A DNA stretch of 47,472 nt, taken from JBBQVS01 sp038211295. GTDB taxonomy: Bacteria > Chloroflexota > Ktedonobacteria > Ktedonobacterales > Ktedonobacteraceae. The notes below the pieces were generated by a model that searched no databases, was not told the DNA's origin, and was given only the letters and a program-made list of their open reading frames with translations. Location of the stretch: NCBI GenBank assembly GCA_038211295.1, contig JBBQVS010000023.1:1-47472 (forward strand), read 5' to 3'. The position numbers were made by a program, and so were the translations under genes. Shown piece by piece: positions 1-7,910 of the stretch (the stretch's first letter is position 1; each line of letters starts with the position of its first letter).

Positions 1-2201
1 AACTCGCGTGGCGAAGCCACGAGGTGCAAGAGCCGTGCAAGCGGCGAACCTCGTAGTATAGTAGTGACGGGGCTTGCCCCCGTCATGCTCCCGCAGGCAC
101 ACGTGATGCTCGCGGTAGCTCCCATCATGCTCCCGCAGGCACACGTCGTGCTCCCGCTCATCGTGCTCGGCTCGATTTTCCCGCTAATTTCCAAAAAGTG
201 GAAGAGTCTTATAAGTGGGAAGCGCACCAAAGGGAAACTTAGCGCGAACAGTGCCAGAAAGATCGCAGACATTGGAATGATGCCCCACATGATGCTCTGG
301 TATACGGGGATATCTTTGTGTGGTAGCACCTCTGGCAGGGGCGGAATGTCTGCGCGTTCCCAGACCATGATGCCGTTTTCGAGGCGTTGTAGACGATGCC
401 AACCGGAGAAGTAGAGCAGAGGATCATAGAATTGGTCATTTGAGAAGACAAATTTGAGATTATACTTTTCTGGCACGGCAAGAACTTGTTGCAGCGAACC
501 GATGCCCGCGATACCGCTATACTTCGCGCCCTCAAGCCGTTCGACGGGCGAGGTTGTCAGTTCTGGCAGGCGACGCGCGGAATTGTAGTTACCATCAACC
601 GACGTTGCCGTTGTTTGGGCGGCGAGCCAAGCCATCTGGTCGCCAAAGCCAAGCGTCAAGTAACGCCAGCGTGCGTGTTGATCTTTGCCAAGAAAGTTCA
701 CGATGGGTTGCATCTCAATCGCTTTTGGCTCAAACTGACGAAACTGTGTGAGGTTCGCGGTAAACACCGAAATAGTGAGATAGGCTAGTAACAGCAAAAC
801 TAGTACACCGCGCCATGTTGTTGTGCCAAATTGTCCTTTTATGTAGGTTGCCAGGCCGCCCGAACGCAAGCTTACAACCATTGAGCCAAGCAGGGGAACA
901 AGGCAGATTGAGGCCCAGAAGGTGAAGCGGTCAAGCGTCAAAATATCGAATGCGCCCCGTAAAATCAGACGTGGTATAGGCGTGGTGCCACCTGTTCCCA
1001 GTAGCACCAGCATTGCCAGTGAGAGAGCGAGGGGCCATGCTTTAGTGCTGAACCCTTTATAGAACACGTAGGGCAGCGCAAGCACCGTCAGGCCATAGGG
1101 GACAAGCCAGAAGACCAGGCCCGCGTTCGTGTTGACGAGAAACGAGTCGCGTGAAGCGTGGGGGATGGTGACTTGAGCAATGGGGTCGGCTTTGCTGTAT
1201 AACCAGTAGGGGAGTACGACTAGCACCAGCACCGTCACCAGGCCCACACAATACAGGGCGGCCCGTATGCTCACGGGCAGCACGCGGCGGAGACGACGAA
1301 TTACCAGTACGCGAAAATTGTGGCGCGTCACCTGCGTTGTCGTCGCCTGTGGTTCATCGGGCAAGGGGGAACGCAATTTTTGCACAAGCACAAGGCAGAT
1401 AACGGGGGACACGAAGAACAACGCGCCAAAGAGTGTGGTCACATGATGTCCGGCGGTTGTCGCCGCGTTACACGCCCACGCTCCCAGCAGTGCCTGCCAA
1501 CTGCTGTTTTCTAGCCACCGATAAACGTAGGGGAGGGCGTTGAGCAGAAAGCCAAGCGAGAATGTGGTGGGTAGTTGTCCAAAGACATGCACCGTCTCGG
1601 TAATGCTTGAAGAGAACACGATCAGTAGCGCGGCGTAACCCGCCGCCTCGTCGCTCACCCATATCTTCGCGAAACGGTACATGCCTATCGTAATCAGCAG
1701 CACGGAACAGAGCTGTACCACGATAAAACCATTTTGTAGTCCCCCGACAAGCGGGGCGATCAGAGCGATGCTTTGTTGTGAGCCGGGGGGATAGCTGGTC
1801 ATGGTAAAGCCGGTGTACCATCGGTACTCCCAGGAGTCGAACCAGGCGCGTGCATAGTGATCGGCGAAGAAGATATGGATGTAGGCATCATAGGTTTTTC
1901 TGAAGGTGCCGGAGAGCAAAAGGACGCCGTGATATACGGAGGCTAGCATCAGCGCGAGCAGTAGACAGAGACGGGCGCGTTGCTGCTCTGGTTGCGTGCC
2001 ACTCTGTCGCCGCAACGCCTTTAGCACAAAGGTTGTCACGGTTGCCCCTTGATGCAGGTGTTTCGTCAGTGGTTTCAGGAGAACGCGCCTGGGCAATTGT
2101 CTGATTGCGCCCCGTTGTAGCAAGGGAAACAGCGAACTGTTACGTGGCAAGCGTTCCTGTTGTGCCTGTGAGAGTGAAATGCGTTTTGGCGATGGCTTCA
2201 C
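1..2201 (-). CDS. Large multi-pass membrane protein, possible GT-C or PTPS-related family (3' end cut by window)
   Basis: The frame is open from a GTG at 2201 to the window edge, about 733 codons with no stop. The start is chosen because GAGGAG lies 7-12 bases upstream. Residues 1-75 are basic and soluble. The first membrane span is near 78-98, followed by an extracytoplasmic-looking stretch with DAYIH (105-109), WYTG (128-131) and YPPG (137-140), then many more hydrophobic spans. The Asp/His and YPPG pattern after the first span recalls the membrane 'PTPS-related' proteins and GT-C lipid-linked sugar transferases, but this is a weak assignment. The last 60 codons run through repeat DNA and give a Ser/Thr/Gly/Cys-rich tail with CACGSM twice, so the original C-terminus was probably near codon 675. 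It is divergent from the glycosyltransferase operon at 2330, so a role in surface glycan assembly is possible. Confidence 0.7.
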   Translation of the reverse strand, partial: MKPSPKRISLSQAQQERLPRNSSLFPLLQRGAIRQLPRRVLLKPLTKHLHQGATVTTFVLKALRRQSGTQPEQQRARLCLLLALMLASVYHGVLLLSGTFRKTYDAYIHIFFADHYARAWFDSWEYRWYTGFTMTSYPPGSQQSIALIAPLVGGLQNGFIVVQLCSVLLITIGMYRFAKIWVSDEAAGYAALLIVFSSSITETVHVFGQLPTTFSLGFLLNALPYVYRWLENSSWQALLGAWACNAATTAGHHVTTLFGALFFVSPVICLVLVQKLRSPLPDEPQATTTQVTRHNFRVLVIRRLRRVLPVSIRAALYCVGLVTVLVLVVLPYWLYSKADPIAQVTIPHASRDSFLVNTNAGLVFWLVPYGLTVLALPYVFYKGFSTKAWPLALSLAMLVLLGTGGTTPIPRLILRGAFDILTLDRFTFWASICLVPLLGSMVVSLRSGGLATYIKGQFGTTTWRGVLVLLLLAYLTISVFTANLTQFRQFEPKAIEMQPIVNFLGKDQHARWRYLTLGFGDQMAWLAAQTTATSVDGNYNSARRLPELTTSPVERLEGAKYSGIAGIGSLQQVLAVPEKYNLKFVFSNDQFYDPLLYFSGWHRLQRLENGIMVWERADIPPLPEVLPHKDIPVYQSIMWGIIPMSAIFLALFALSFPLVRFPLIRLFHFLEISGKIEPSTMSGSTTCACGSMMGATASITCACGSMTGASPVTTILRGSPLARLLHLVASPRE
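65..85. repeat. Hairpin repeat copy A (stem TGACGGGG/CCCCGTCA)
   Basis: This is an 8-bp perfect stem around CTTGC, which reads GCAAG on the minus strand. On the minus strand it is followed by CTACTATACTA. The same layout recurs at 8741, 8775, 16050 and 28824 with different stem sequences. Here it lies inside the open frame of the minus-strand membrane protein. Confidence 0.75.
83..146. repeat. 22-bp direct repeat, two copies
   Basis: The same 22 bases (TCATGCTCCCGC followed by AGGCACACGT) occur at 83-104 and 125-146, 42 bases apart, next to the hairpin repeat. Partial GTGCTC/ATGCTC copies continue to about 170. On the minus strand they encode a repeated CACGSM tail. Confidence 0.75.
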
Positions 2202-2329
2202 GGCGTTGTTCCTCCTCTTTGTCAGTATAGCTAGCAGCAAAATTTATGCTCTACTATTTCTCTGCAAAGATGTCGATGTATAAAAGAAGGAAGCGATTTG
2301 CTGGAAGAACGACAGGAGGACGTGACGCA

Positions 2330-3100
2330 ATGTCATATCAGAACTACGAGCGTTGGAAAACAACTCCACTGGTGGAAGAACCGTATCTCTCGATTATCAT
2401 TCCGGCGTACAACGAAGAGGAGCGGATATTGCCGACGATTGGCGCGATATCCTCGCATATCTCCGATCTGGTCGCGCGTTGGGAACTGATTGTGGTGGAT
2501 GATGGTTCAACGGATCGAACCGCGCAACTGGTTGAGGAACTGGGATTGGCGAATCTGCGTCTGCTCAAGTCGCCCCGCAACGAGGGTAAGGGGAGCGCGA
2601 CTCAGCGCGGGATGCTTGCGGCACGCGGGACATACGTCTTGTTCACGGACGCTGACAACTCGACGCCAATCGAGGAGGTTGCGCCCCTATTCAGCAAACT
2701 TGAGCAAGAGGGCTACGATATCGCCGTTGGGTCACGGGCCGTGGATGGGGCGGAAGAGACTTCGCGTTCGCTGTTGCGTCGCACACTGAGCTATGGTTTG
2801 CGCTCAATTGTTCGCACTGTGTTTCGCTTTAGCGTCTACGATACGCAATGTGGCTTCAAGATGTATACGCGTGAGACCGCGCAACGCCTGCACGTCGCGC
2901 AAACAATCAAGGGTTTCTCGTTCGACCTAGAGGTGCTCTATCTCGCGTCCAAGCTGGGCTATCGCGTGGCGGAGGTTCCTGTGCAATGGGTCAACGCGCC
3001 GGGGTCGAAGGTTGACGCGACAAAAGAGGTGCGGCGTTTTCTGCACGACCTTGTGACGATTAAGCTAAACGATGTGCGAGGGGTCTATGCCAAAGCCTAA
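2330..3100 (+). CDS. Family 2 glycosyltransferase, dolichyl-phosphate sugar synthase-like
   Basis: A cytoplasmic GT-A enzyme of 256 residues that is expected to move a sugar from a nucleotide donor to a polyprenyl phosphate or related acceptor. Family marks are IPAYNEE (24-30), VVDDGS (55-60), NEGKG (84-88), the donor/metal motif TDAD (106-109) and GSR (134-136). This order is typical of the ALG5/DPM1-like branch of GT2. The start at 2330 is preferred over an in-frame ATG at 2246 because AGGAGG lies about 10 bases upstream of 2330. No C-terminal membrane span is evident, so it is the short soluble form. It is the first gene of the operon to 8692, and its end overlaps the next glycosyltransferase by 14 bases. 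The sugar cannot be predicted. Confidence 0.88.
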   Translation: MSYQNYERWKTTPLVEEPYLSIIIPAYNEEERILPTIGAISSHISDLVARWELIVVDDGSTDRTAQLVEELGLANLRLLKSPRNEGKGSATQRGMLAARGTYVLFTDADNSTPIEEVAPLFSKLEQEGYDIAVGSRAVDGAEETSRSLLRRTLSYGLRSIVRTVFRFSVYDTQCGFKMYTRETAQRLHVAQTIKGFSFDLEVLYLASKLGYRVAEVPVQWVNAPGSKVDATKEVRRFLHDLVTIKLNDVRGVYAKA

Positions 3101-4364
3101 AATGACGATTGCGCTTGTCACGACGTACCCGCCGAGTCAGGGGAGCCTCAACGAGTACGCCTATCACTTCGTGCGGTGTCTGCGCGATAAAGCCGAAGTA
3201 CGCGAAATTATCTTGCTCACCGATATCCTGCCAGAAACACCATCCATTCAGTACATGCTGTCCACAGAAGCGTCGCCAGTCCCGATACGCGTCATCCCGT
3301 GCTGGCGATTTGGGGCATGGACAAATCCCTTACGAATTCTCGCGGCAATTAAAAAAGTACAACCCGATATTGTGCTGTTCAACCTACAATTCGCCACGTT
3401 TGGAGACCGCAAAATTCCTGCCGCGCTGGGCCTTATGACGCCTGCATGTGTGCGCTTGCTCGGTCTGCCAACGGTGGTTCTGTTGCATCATCTGATGGAG
3501 AAAATCGACCTGAAGAGCGCAGGTTTCGGGAGTAGCATCGAGCATGTCATCCGTTTCTTTGGCACGGTTATTACGCGATTGCTGTTGATGACCGACCTTG
3601 TTACGCTCACTATGCCGAATTACGTAGAATTTTTGACAGAGCGGTATGGGGTCAACAACGTGGCACTTGCGCCGCATGGAGCCTTCGCGGAAACTCTGAC
3701 AGAGCCACCGCATGACGTCAACTCCTCGGGGAAGCACGTTGTTATGACCTTTGGCAAGTTTGGTACATACAAACGGGTCGAGCAACTGCTTGAGGCTGTT
3801 GCCCTGTTGCAAACACAGGGGCGAGCTATTGAACTGGTGATCGCTGGCACGGATAGCCCGAACGCACGGGGGTATCTGGACGCGATGAAGCAGAGGTACG
3901 CCCATGTAGCGCATGTGACGTATACGGGCTATGTACCCGAAGAGCAGGTGGCGCGTGTGTTCGAGCAGGCCACGCTCGTGGTATTTCCCTACATCAGCAC
4001 AACGGGCAGTTCGGGCGTATTGCATCAGGCGGGTGAATATGGCAAAGCGGTTGTTCTGCCTTATATCGGAGACTTTGCCGAGGTTATCGCGGAAGAGGGC
4101 TATCGAGGCAGCTTCTTTGAAGCGGGTAGCGTAGCAAGTCTGGGGCAGGCAATCGCCGCGTTGCTTGACAATCCACAGGAGCGGGCGGCTATCGGGCGAC
4201 ACAACTACAGTGCCGCGCACAGTCTGCCGATGAGTGATGTAGTAGACTGGTATCTTGTCCATTTTCAGTATCTGCTCAATTGTAAGCAACGGAGAAAAAT
4301 ACATGCAGTTACAGATGTCTCAGATAAATACTATTACCATCCTCACACTCACGGGACGGTTTGA
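3087..4364 (+). CDS. Family 4 glycosyltransferase
   Basis: A GT-B glycosyltransferase of 425 residues. The N-terminus (ALVTTYPPSQGSLNEYAYH) is the glycine/Asn loop of the acceptor-side Rossmann fold. The C-terminal half has the nucleotide-sugar domain with MTFGKFGTYKRVEQLLEA, then YTGYVPEEQVARVFEQA and a GSSGVLHQAGEYGKAVV segment in place of the usual EGFG...EAMA motif. The start at 3087 has GAGGGG just upstream; an upstream ATG at 3072 and an internal one at 3102 are alternatives. The last 62 bases overlap the following STAS gene, and the final 25 or so residues look unlike a normal GT4 end. A stop in another frame (4283-4285) sits just before the STAS ribosome site, so a small indel may have extended this protein. 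Confidence 0.85.
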   Translation: MPKPKMTIALVTTYPPSQGSLNEYAYHFVRCLRDKAEVREIILLTDILPETPSIQYMLSTEASPVPIRVIPCWRFGAWTNPLRILAAIKKVQPDIVLFNLQFATFGDRKIPAALGLMTPACVRLLGLPTVVLLHHLMEKIDLKSAGFGSSIEHVIRFFGTVITRLLLMTDLVTLTMPNYVEFLTERYGVNNVALAPHGAFAETLTEPPHDVNSSGKHVVMTFGKFGTYKRVEQLLEAVALLQTQGRAIELVIAGTDSPNARGYLDAMKQRYAHVAHVTYTGYVPEEQVARVFEQATLVVFPYISTTGSSGVLHQAGEYGKAVVLPYIGDFAEVIAEEGYRGSFFEAGSVASLGQAIAALLDNPQERAAIGRHNYSAAHSLPMSDVVDWYLVHFQYLLNCKQRRKIHAVTDVSDKYYYHPHTHGTV

Positions 4365-4647
4365 CGCATACAGCGCACCGAGTGTAGAGACGCAGCTCAA
4401 GCATGTGTCTGAGCAAGCACCGTCCTACGCTATTGTGGACCTCAGTGGCGTCAACTTTGTGGACTCTACCGCGTTAGCGACGCTGGTACAGGGTATGAAA
4501 CGCTGTCGGCAGGCTAACGGTGATGTCTACATCTGTGGTGTGCAGCAACCCGTGCGTATCATTTTCGAGCTGACGCGCTTCGATAGTGTCTTCAGAATGT
4601 TCAGCACACAGGCGGCGGCAGTCGAAGCGTGCTTTCTCAAGGTGTAA
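4303..4647 (+). CDS. STAS-domain anti-sigma factor antagonist (RsbV/SpoIIAA-like)
   Basis: A single-domain STAS protein of 114 residues. In partner switching the unphosphorylated form binds an RsbW-type kinase and frees the kinase's other partner. The motif VDLSGVNFVDSTALATLV (45-62) matches the helix-cap region of RsbV, and Ser55 after Asp54 corresponds to the phosphorylated serine. The start at 4303 has GGAGA eight bases upstream; an in-frame ATG at 4255 lies inside the glycosyltransferase and is rejected. It is followed after 17 bases by the PP2C phosphatase, then by a GHKL kinase, so kinase and phosphatase for this serine are encoded together. No sigma factor gene is present, so the final target is probably not sigma. 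Confidence 0.9.
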   Translation: MQLQMSQINTITILTLTGRFDAYSAPSVETQLKHVSEQAPSYAIVDLSGVNFVDSTALATLVQGMKRCRQANGDVYICGVQQPVRIIFELTRFDSVFRMFSTQAAAVEACFLKV

Positions 4648-4664
4648 GAGAGAAAGGGAGAGCT

Positions 4665-5798
4665 ATGAGTGTTCGTACAGACAATGTACCCTTACCGCGT
4701 GATATTCGCAACGCGCTCCTCACGGTCATGCATGTTCACAGAAATGGTCTTGAAATCATCGCGGACTCGTGGCGATTACTGGGTGCGAAGGCCGTGTGTG
4801 TGCGTGATCTGGATCAGCACATGCTGATCTGTTCGCCTCAATCCATGAGTGACGCGCCCGAATGGCTTGACGACAGCACGCCCAAGATATGGGAACATTT
4901 GCTTGTCGAAGGGCAGGCTGTGAGTACGCTGGTCGTGCTTGGCCTGCAAGGAGCCTATGAGCAGAGGCGTTTGGGAGCATCGGCGGCACTGATTGCTCAC
5001 TTGATAGCACTACAGATTGAGATGGAGCAGATGACTGCCGAACGTATCGCGCAGGTCAAGCTCAAAGCCGAGCTAGACCTTACCGCGAGTATTCAATTGC
5101 AACTTCTACCGCAACATACTCCCTTGGTGGCAGGTCTGGAAATGTACGCACGGAGTCGGCCCGCGACACATGTGGGTGGCGACTTCTACACCTTTATCAC
5201 GCACGCGACGGGGCATCTTGTGTTGGCGATTGGTGATGTGAGCGGCAAGGGTCTTCCTGCCGCGCTACTCATGGCGATGACACGCACCGTATTGCATGGT
5301 GTTGCGCGGTTCGTGCCGTTGTTGCATCCGAAGGCGGTTATACACAGAGTCAACGAGGACTTATACGACGATTTTACCGATGTGGGCATGTTCGCCACCG
5401 TGTTTGTCGGCTGCTATGACCCGTCAAGTCAGCAGCTCGCGTATGCTAACGCTGGACATTCGCCGATTATCTTTTGTCCTGGGGGTGGCTCGGCCCAGCT
5501 TCTGCGTGCGGATGGCCCCGCCGTTGGTGTCCTACCGACAACACACTGCGAGAATATCACGCTGACCATCGCGGTGGGCGATGTGTTGGTGCTGGCAACC
5601 GACGGGCTAAGTGAGGCACATAATACTGATGGTGAACTCTTTGGCTATACACGTCTCTGTGAACTTATCGAGCAGATGCGGGGAGAGTCCGCGCAAGCGA
5701 TTGGTGAGAGTCTGTTTGAGCAGATCAACCGTTTCTCGGCGGAATGCGATCAATACGACGATCAAACACTCATCGTCATGAAAGGGATCGCGGTATGA
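4665..5798 (+). CDS. PP2C-family (SpoIIE/RsbU-type) serine phosphatase
   Basis: A 377-residue protein predicted to dephosphorylate a STAS partner. Residues 1-125 form an N-terminal region of uncertain fold, possibly GAF-like. A helical linker follows (about 115-145) and ends in the SIQLQLLPQ motif that precedes most SpoIIE domains. The phosphatase domain shows VGGDFY (170-175), IGDVSGKGLPAALLMA (189-204), FATVF, AGHSP, LATDGLSEAHN and a terminal DDQTLIV, so the metal-binding aspartates are all visible. The start at 4665 follows AAAGGGAG. The stop overlaps the next start (ATGA), giving tight coupling to the GHKL kinase. The N-terminal region is the likely signal input, but nothing shows what it senses. 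Confidence 0.92.
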   Translation: MSVRTDNVPLPRDIRNALLTVMHVHRNGLEIIADSWRLLGAKAVCVRDLDQHMLICSPQSMSDAPEWLDDSTPKIWEHLLVEGQAVSTLVVLGLQGAYEQRRLGASAALIAHLIALQIEMEQMTAERIAQVKLKAELDLTASIQLQLLPQHTPLVAGLEMYARSRPATHVGGDFYTFITHATGHLVLAIGDVSGKGLPAALLMAMTRTVLHGVARFVPLLHPKAVIHRVNEDLYDDFTDVGMFATVFVGCYDPSSQQLAYANAGHSPIIFCPGGGSAQLLRADGPAVGVLPTTHCENITLTIAVGDVLVLATDGLSEAHNTDGELFGYTRLCELIEQMRGESAQAIGESLFEQINRFSAECDQYDDQTLIVMKGIAV

Positions 5799-6241
5799 AC
5801 ACTCTGCATACGAATTGCGAAGGTGACGAAACGCTACGGCTGGAATTACCCGCGACATTGAAATATCTGAATGTGGTTGGTGCGTGCGTCGCGGAGATGC
5901 TAGCACAGGTGGAGGATGTTGCGGACATGGCTACTCTGTCCTATACTGTTCAGCTTGGTATTCACGAAATTTGTACCAACATTGTGCAACACGCCTACAC
6001 GCAACAGCAGGAGCACAAACGTATCGCCGTCACGATGGAGATGCGGGCGCAACCGCGCTGCCTGTGCGTCACGCTGTGGGATAACGGAAAGCATTTTGAG
6101 CAGTCAGAGGTGCAGGAACCTTTGCTCGACGAAGGACAGGTACATGGTTATGGTCTGTTTCTCGTGAGAAACGTGATGGACGAGGTGACATATAGCCGAC
6201 AGCCTGAAGGGAATTGCTGGCGTTTAGCAAAGAAACTGTAG
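5795..6241 (+). CDS. GHKL serine kinase, RsbW/SpoIIAB-like
   Basis: A 148-residue stand-alone HATPase domain of the anti-sigma kinase type. It has the N-box HEICTNIVQHAY (57-68), the ATP-lid Asp motif DNGKHF (96-101) and the glycine motif HGYGLFLVRNVMD (117-129). The usual DxGxGF is slightly altered to DNGKHF, but the Asp and Gly are kept. It is expected to phosphorylate the serine of one or both STAS proteins on either side (4303 and 6278). The start ATG at 5795 overlaps the PP2C stop. The stop lies inside a short direct duplication that also covers the gap to the next gene. Confidence 0.9.
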   Translation: MNTLHTNCEGDETLRLELPATLKYLNVVGACVAEMLAQVEDVADMATLSYTVQLGIHEICTNIVQHAYTQQQEHKRIAVTMEMRAQPRCLCVTLWDNGKHFEQSEVQEPLLDEGQVHGYGLFLVRNVMDEVTYSRQPEGNCWRLAKKL

Positions 6242-6263
6242 CGATATAGCAAAGAAACTGTAG
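6225..6263 (+). repeat. 17-bp direct duplication spanning a stop codon
   Basis: TAGCAAAGAAACTGTAG occurs at 6225-6241 and again at 6247-6263. The first copy holds the kinase stop codon; the second lies in the 36-base gap just before the ribosome site of the next gene. It looks like a local slippage or recombination duplication. Confidence 0.85.
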
Positions 6264-6277
6264 AGAGGAAGGAAATA

Positions 6278-6619
6278 ATGCAGACGCAAACACATGTCGC
6301 ACATGCCATGACCGTTACATTTATCGGACGCCTCGATGCGTTTTCCGCGTCCATGCATCATGCCCAACTGGACACGCTAGTACAAGCGGGTGTGCGCCAT
6401 TTTGTGCTTGACCTTGCCGGTGTAGAGTTTCTGGATAGTGCTGGTCTCGCGGTCTGTGTGCGTGTCCTCAAACGTGTTCAGCAGGACGATGGTAGCGTGA
6501 AAATGGTTTTACCGGAGCTTGTCGCCGCGCGTCGCATCCTGTACCTCGCACGCTTTGACCGCATCTTTGAAATCGTGGCATCCAGTGCTGAGCCGGGAGA
6601 GGAGAACGTCTATGTATAG
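6278..6619 (+). CDS. Second STAS-domain antagonist
   Basis: A 113-residue RsbV-like protein. LDLAGVEFLDSAGLAVCVRVL (44-64) carries the Asp53-Ser54 pair expected to be phosphorylated. It is clearly diverged from the STAS protein at 4303, so the two are paralogues with possibly different partners and not a recent duplication. The AGGAAGG ribosome site lies seven bases before the ATG. The last eight bases overlap the flippase start, which suggests translational coupling between the regulator and the exporter. Two STAS proteins sharing one kinase and one phosphatase could give a two-step or two-output switch. Confidence 0.88.
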   Translation: MQTQTHVAHAMTVTFIGRLDAFSASMHHAQLDTLVQAGVRHFVLDLAGVEFLDSAGLAVCVRVLKRVQQDDGSVKMVLPELVAARRILYLARFDRIFEIVASSAEPGEENVYV

Positions 6620-7910
6620 TGTAAGAAGCTTGTCCGCGCCACAACGATTCGTGACGCAGCTCAAAGCATGGTTGCGAAGCAATACGTTGCTGTTAAGTAG
6701 TGGCTTGTTCTTTGTAAGCACAACGGTAGTCAATCTGGGCAACTACCTCTTCAACCTGTTTCTGGGGCGGCGTCTTGGACCGACTCTGTTCGCAGACTTG
6801 AGCGTGATGGTTACACTGTTGCTCGTGCTCACGTTCGCGACCACCGCGCTCAGTACGACCACCGCGAAATTTACCGCGTCATACGCAGCGCGAAACGAGT
6901 GGGAGCGTGTTGTCGCGTTGCGAGTGTGGTTGACGCGGCGAGTACTGTTTGTGGGCGTACTGCTGCTTGTGGTTTTGCTGTGTTGTGCTCCTCTGCTCAA
7001 AACACTGTTGCATATGCATTCAGCGTGGCCCTTTGTGCTGCTTGGTTGTGGGCTACCTCTGTTCTTTGTGTTGGCGATTGATCGCGGTGTGTTGCAAGGG
7101 CAAGCGAACTTCAAACAACTTGCGTTTAGTCAACAGGCGGAAATGTGGGTGCGTTTAGCAGGCGCGATAGGGCTTGTCGCGCTCGGCTGGTCGGTCAATG
7201 GCGCGGTTGCGGGCGTCGTGTTGTCTTTTGGCGCGGCATGGTTTGTTGCGCGTCGCGTAAACATTCGTGTATCGACATTTGTCAAACCGCTTTCTGGAGT
7301 CGAACAGACCGCTATTCTGCGCTACACTGGCCCCGTCTTGCTTGGATTGCTAGGGCAAATGGTTATCAACAACAGCGACATTTTGTTGGTGAAAAGTTTC
7401 TTCCCCGCGCAAGCTGCGGGTGAATATGCCGCCCTTGCTCTGATCGGGCGGATGGTCTTCTTCGCCACATGGTCGGTGGTTATGGTCATGTTCCCAATTG
7501 TCACACAGCGTCAGCAGAGGGGTGAGGGCCATCGTAGCCTGCTGTGGGTGTCGCTTGGCATTGTCGCGCTGGTCTCTTGTTTCATCATTCTTGTGTCGAT
7601 GATGTTTCCTGAACTGGTAGTGGAGACGCTATTCGGGAAACAGTACCTCGCTATTTCCGCGCTTCTGTGGTTGTACGCGCTCGCGACTGCGTTCTATGCG
7701 CTTGCGAACGTGCTTGTGACCTATCATCTTTCGCTGGGGAATGGGTGGGGCAACTATCTTGTGCTTGGCGCGGGGATAGCACAGGTAGGCTGCTTGCTGG
7801 TGTGGCACACAACGCTGTGGACGGTGGTGTTTGTACAGGTTTGTACTATGGCAGCCCTGCTTGTGGCACTGCTTCTCTGGCAGAGCAAGCATAGAAAGGA
7901 ACAACTATGA
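6612..7910 (+). CDS. Polysaccharide flippase, Wzx/MATE-like (MOP superfamily)
   Basis: A 432-residue polytopic protein with about 12-14 hydrophobic segments and few charges within them. LNLGNYLFNLFLGRRLGPTLFADLSVM-type sequence at the start (residues 35-65) is typical of oligosaccharide flippases, which begin with a GxxxxxxxLGRxLGPxxFG motif. It would move an undecaprenyl-linked glycan across the membrane. The start at 6612 overlaps the STAS stop; an upstream in-frame ATG at 6519 lies wholly within the STAS gene and is rejected. Its end overlaps the next gene by four bases (ATGA). It is the transport step of this glycan operon. Confidence 0.88.
   Translation: MYSVRSLSAPQRFVTQLKAWLRSNTLLLSSGLFFVSTTVVNLGNYLFNLFLGRRLGPTLFADLSVMVTLLLVLTFATTALSTTTAKFTASYAARNEWERVVALRVWLTRRVLFVGVLLLVVLLCCAPLLKTLLHMHSAWPFVLLGCGLPLFFVLAIDRGVLQGQANFKQLAFSQQAEMWVRLAGAIGLVALGWSVNGAVAGVVLSFGAAWFVARRVNIRVSTFVKPLSGVEQTAILRYTGPVLLGLLGQMVINNSDILLVKSFFPAQAAGEYAALALIGRMVFFATWSVVMVMFPIVTQRQQRGEGHRSLLWVSLGIVALVSCFIILVSMMFPELVVETLFGKQYLAISALLWLYALATAFYALANVLVTYHLSLGNGWGNYLVLGAGIAQVGCLLVWHTTLWTVVFVQVCTMAALLVALLLWQSKHRKEQL

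Noticed and set aside
64..414. A 116-codon plus-strand open frame at the left edge
   Set aside because: It is made of repeat DNA (LPQAHVMLAVAPIMLPQAHV) followed by antisense of the minus-strand membrane protein. It has no ribosome site or domain.
3384..4304. A 306-codon minus-strand open frame
   Set aside because: It lies antisense to the GT4 glycosyltransferase, has no recognisable motif, and is rich in Arg/His/Cys as expected of a shadow frame.
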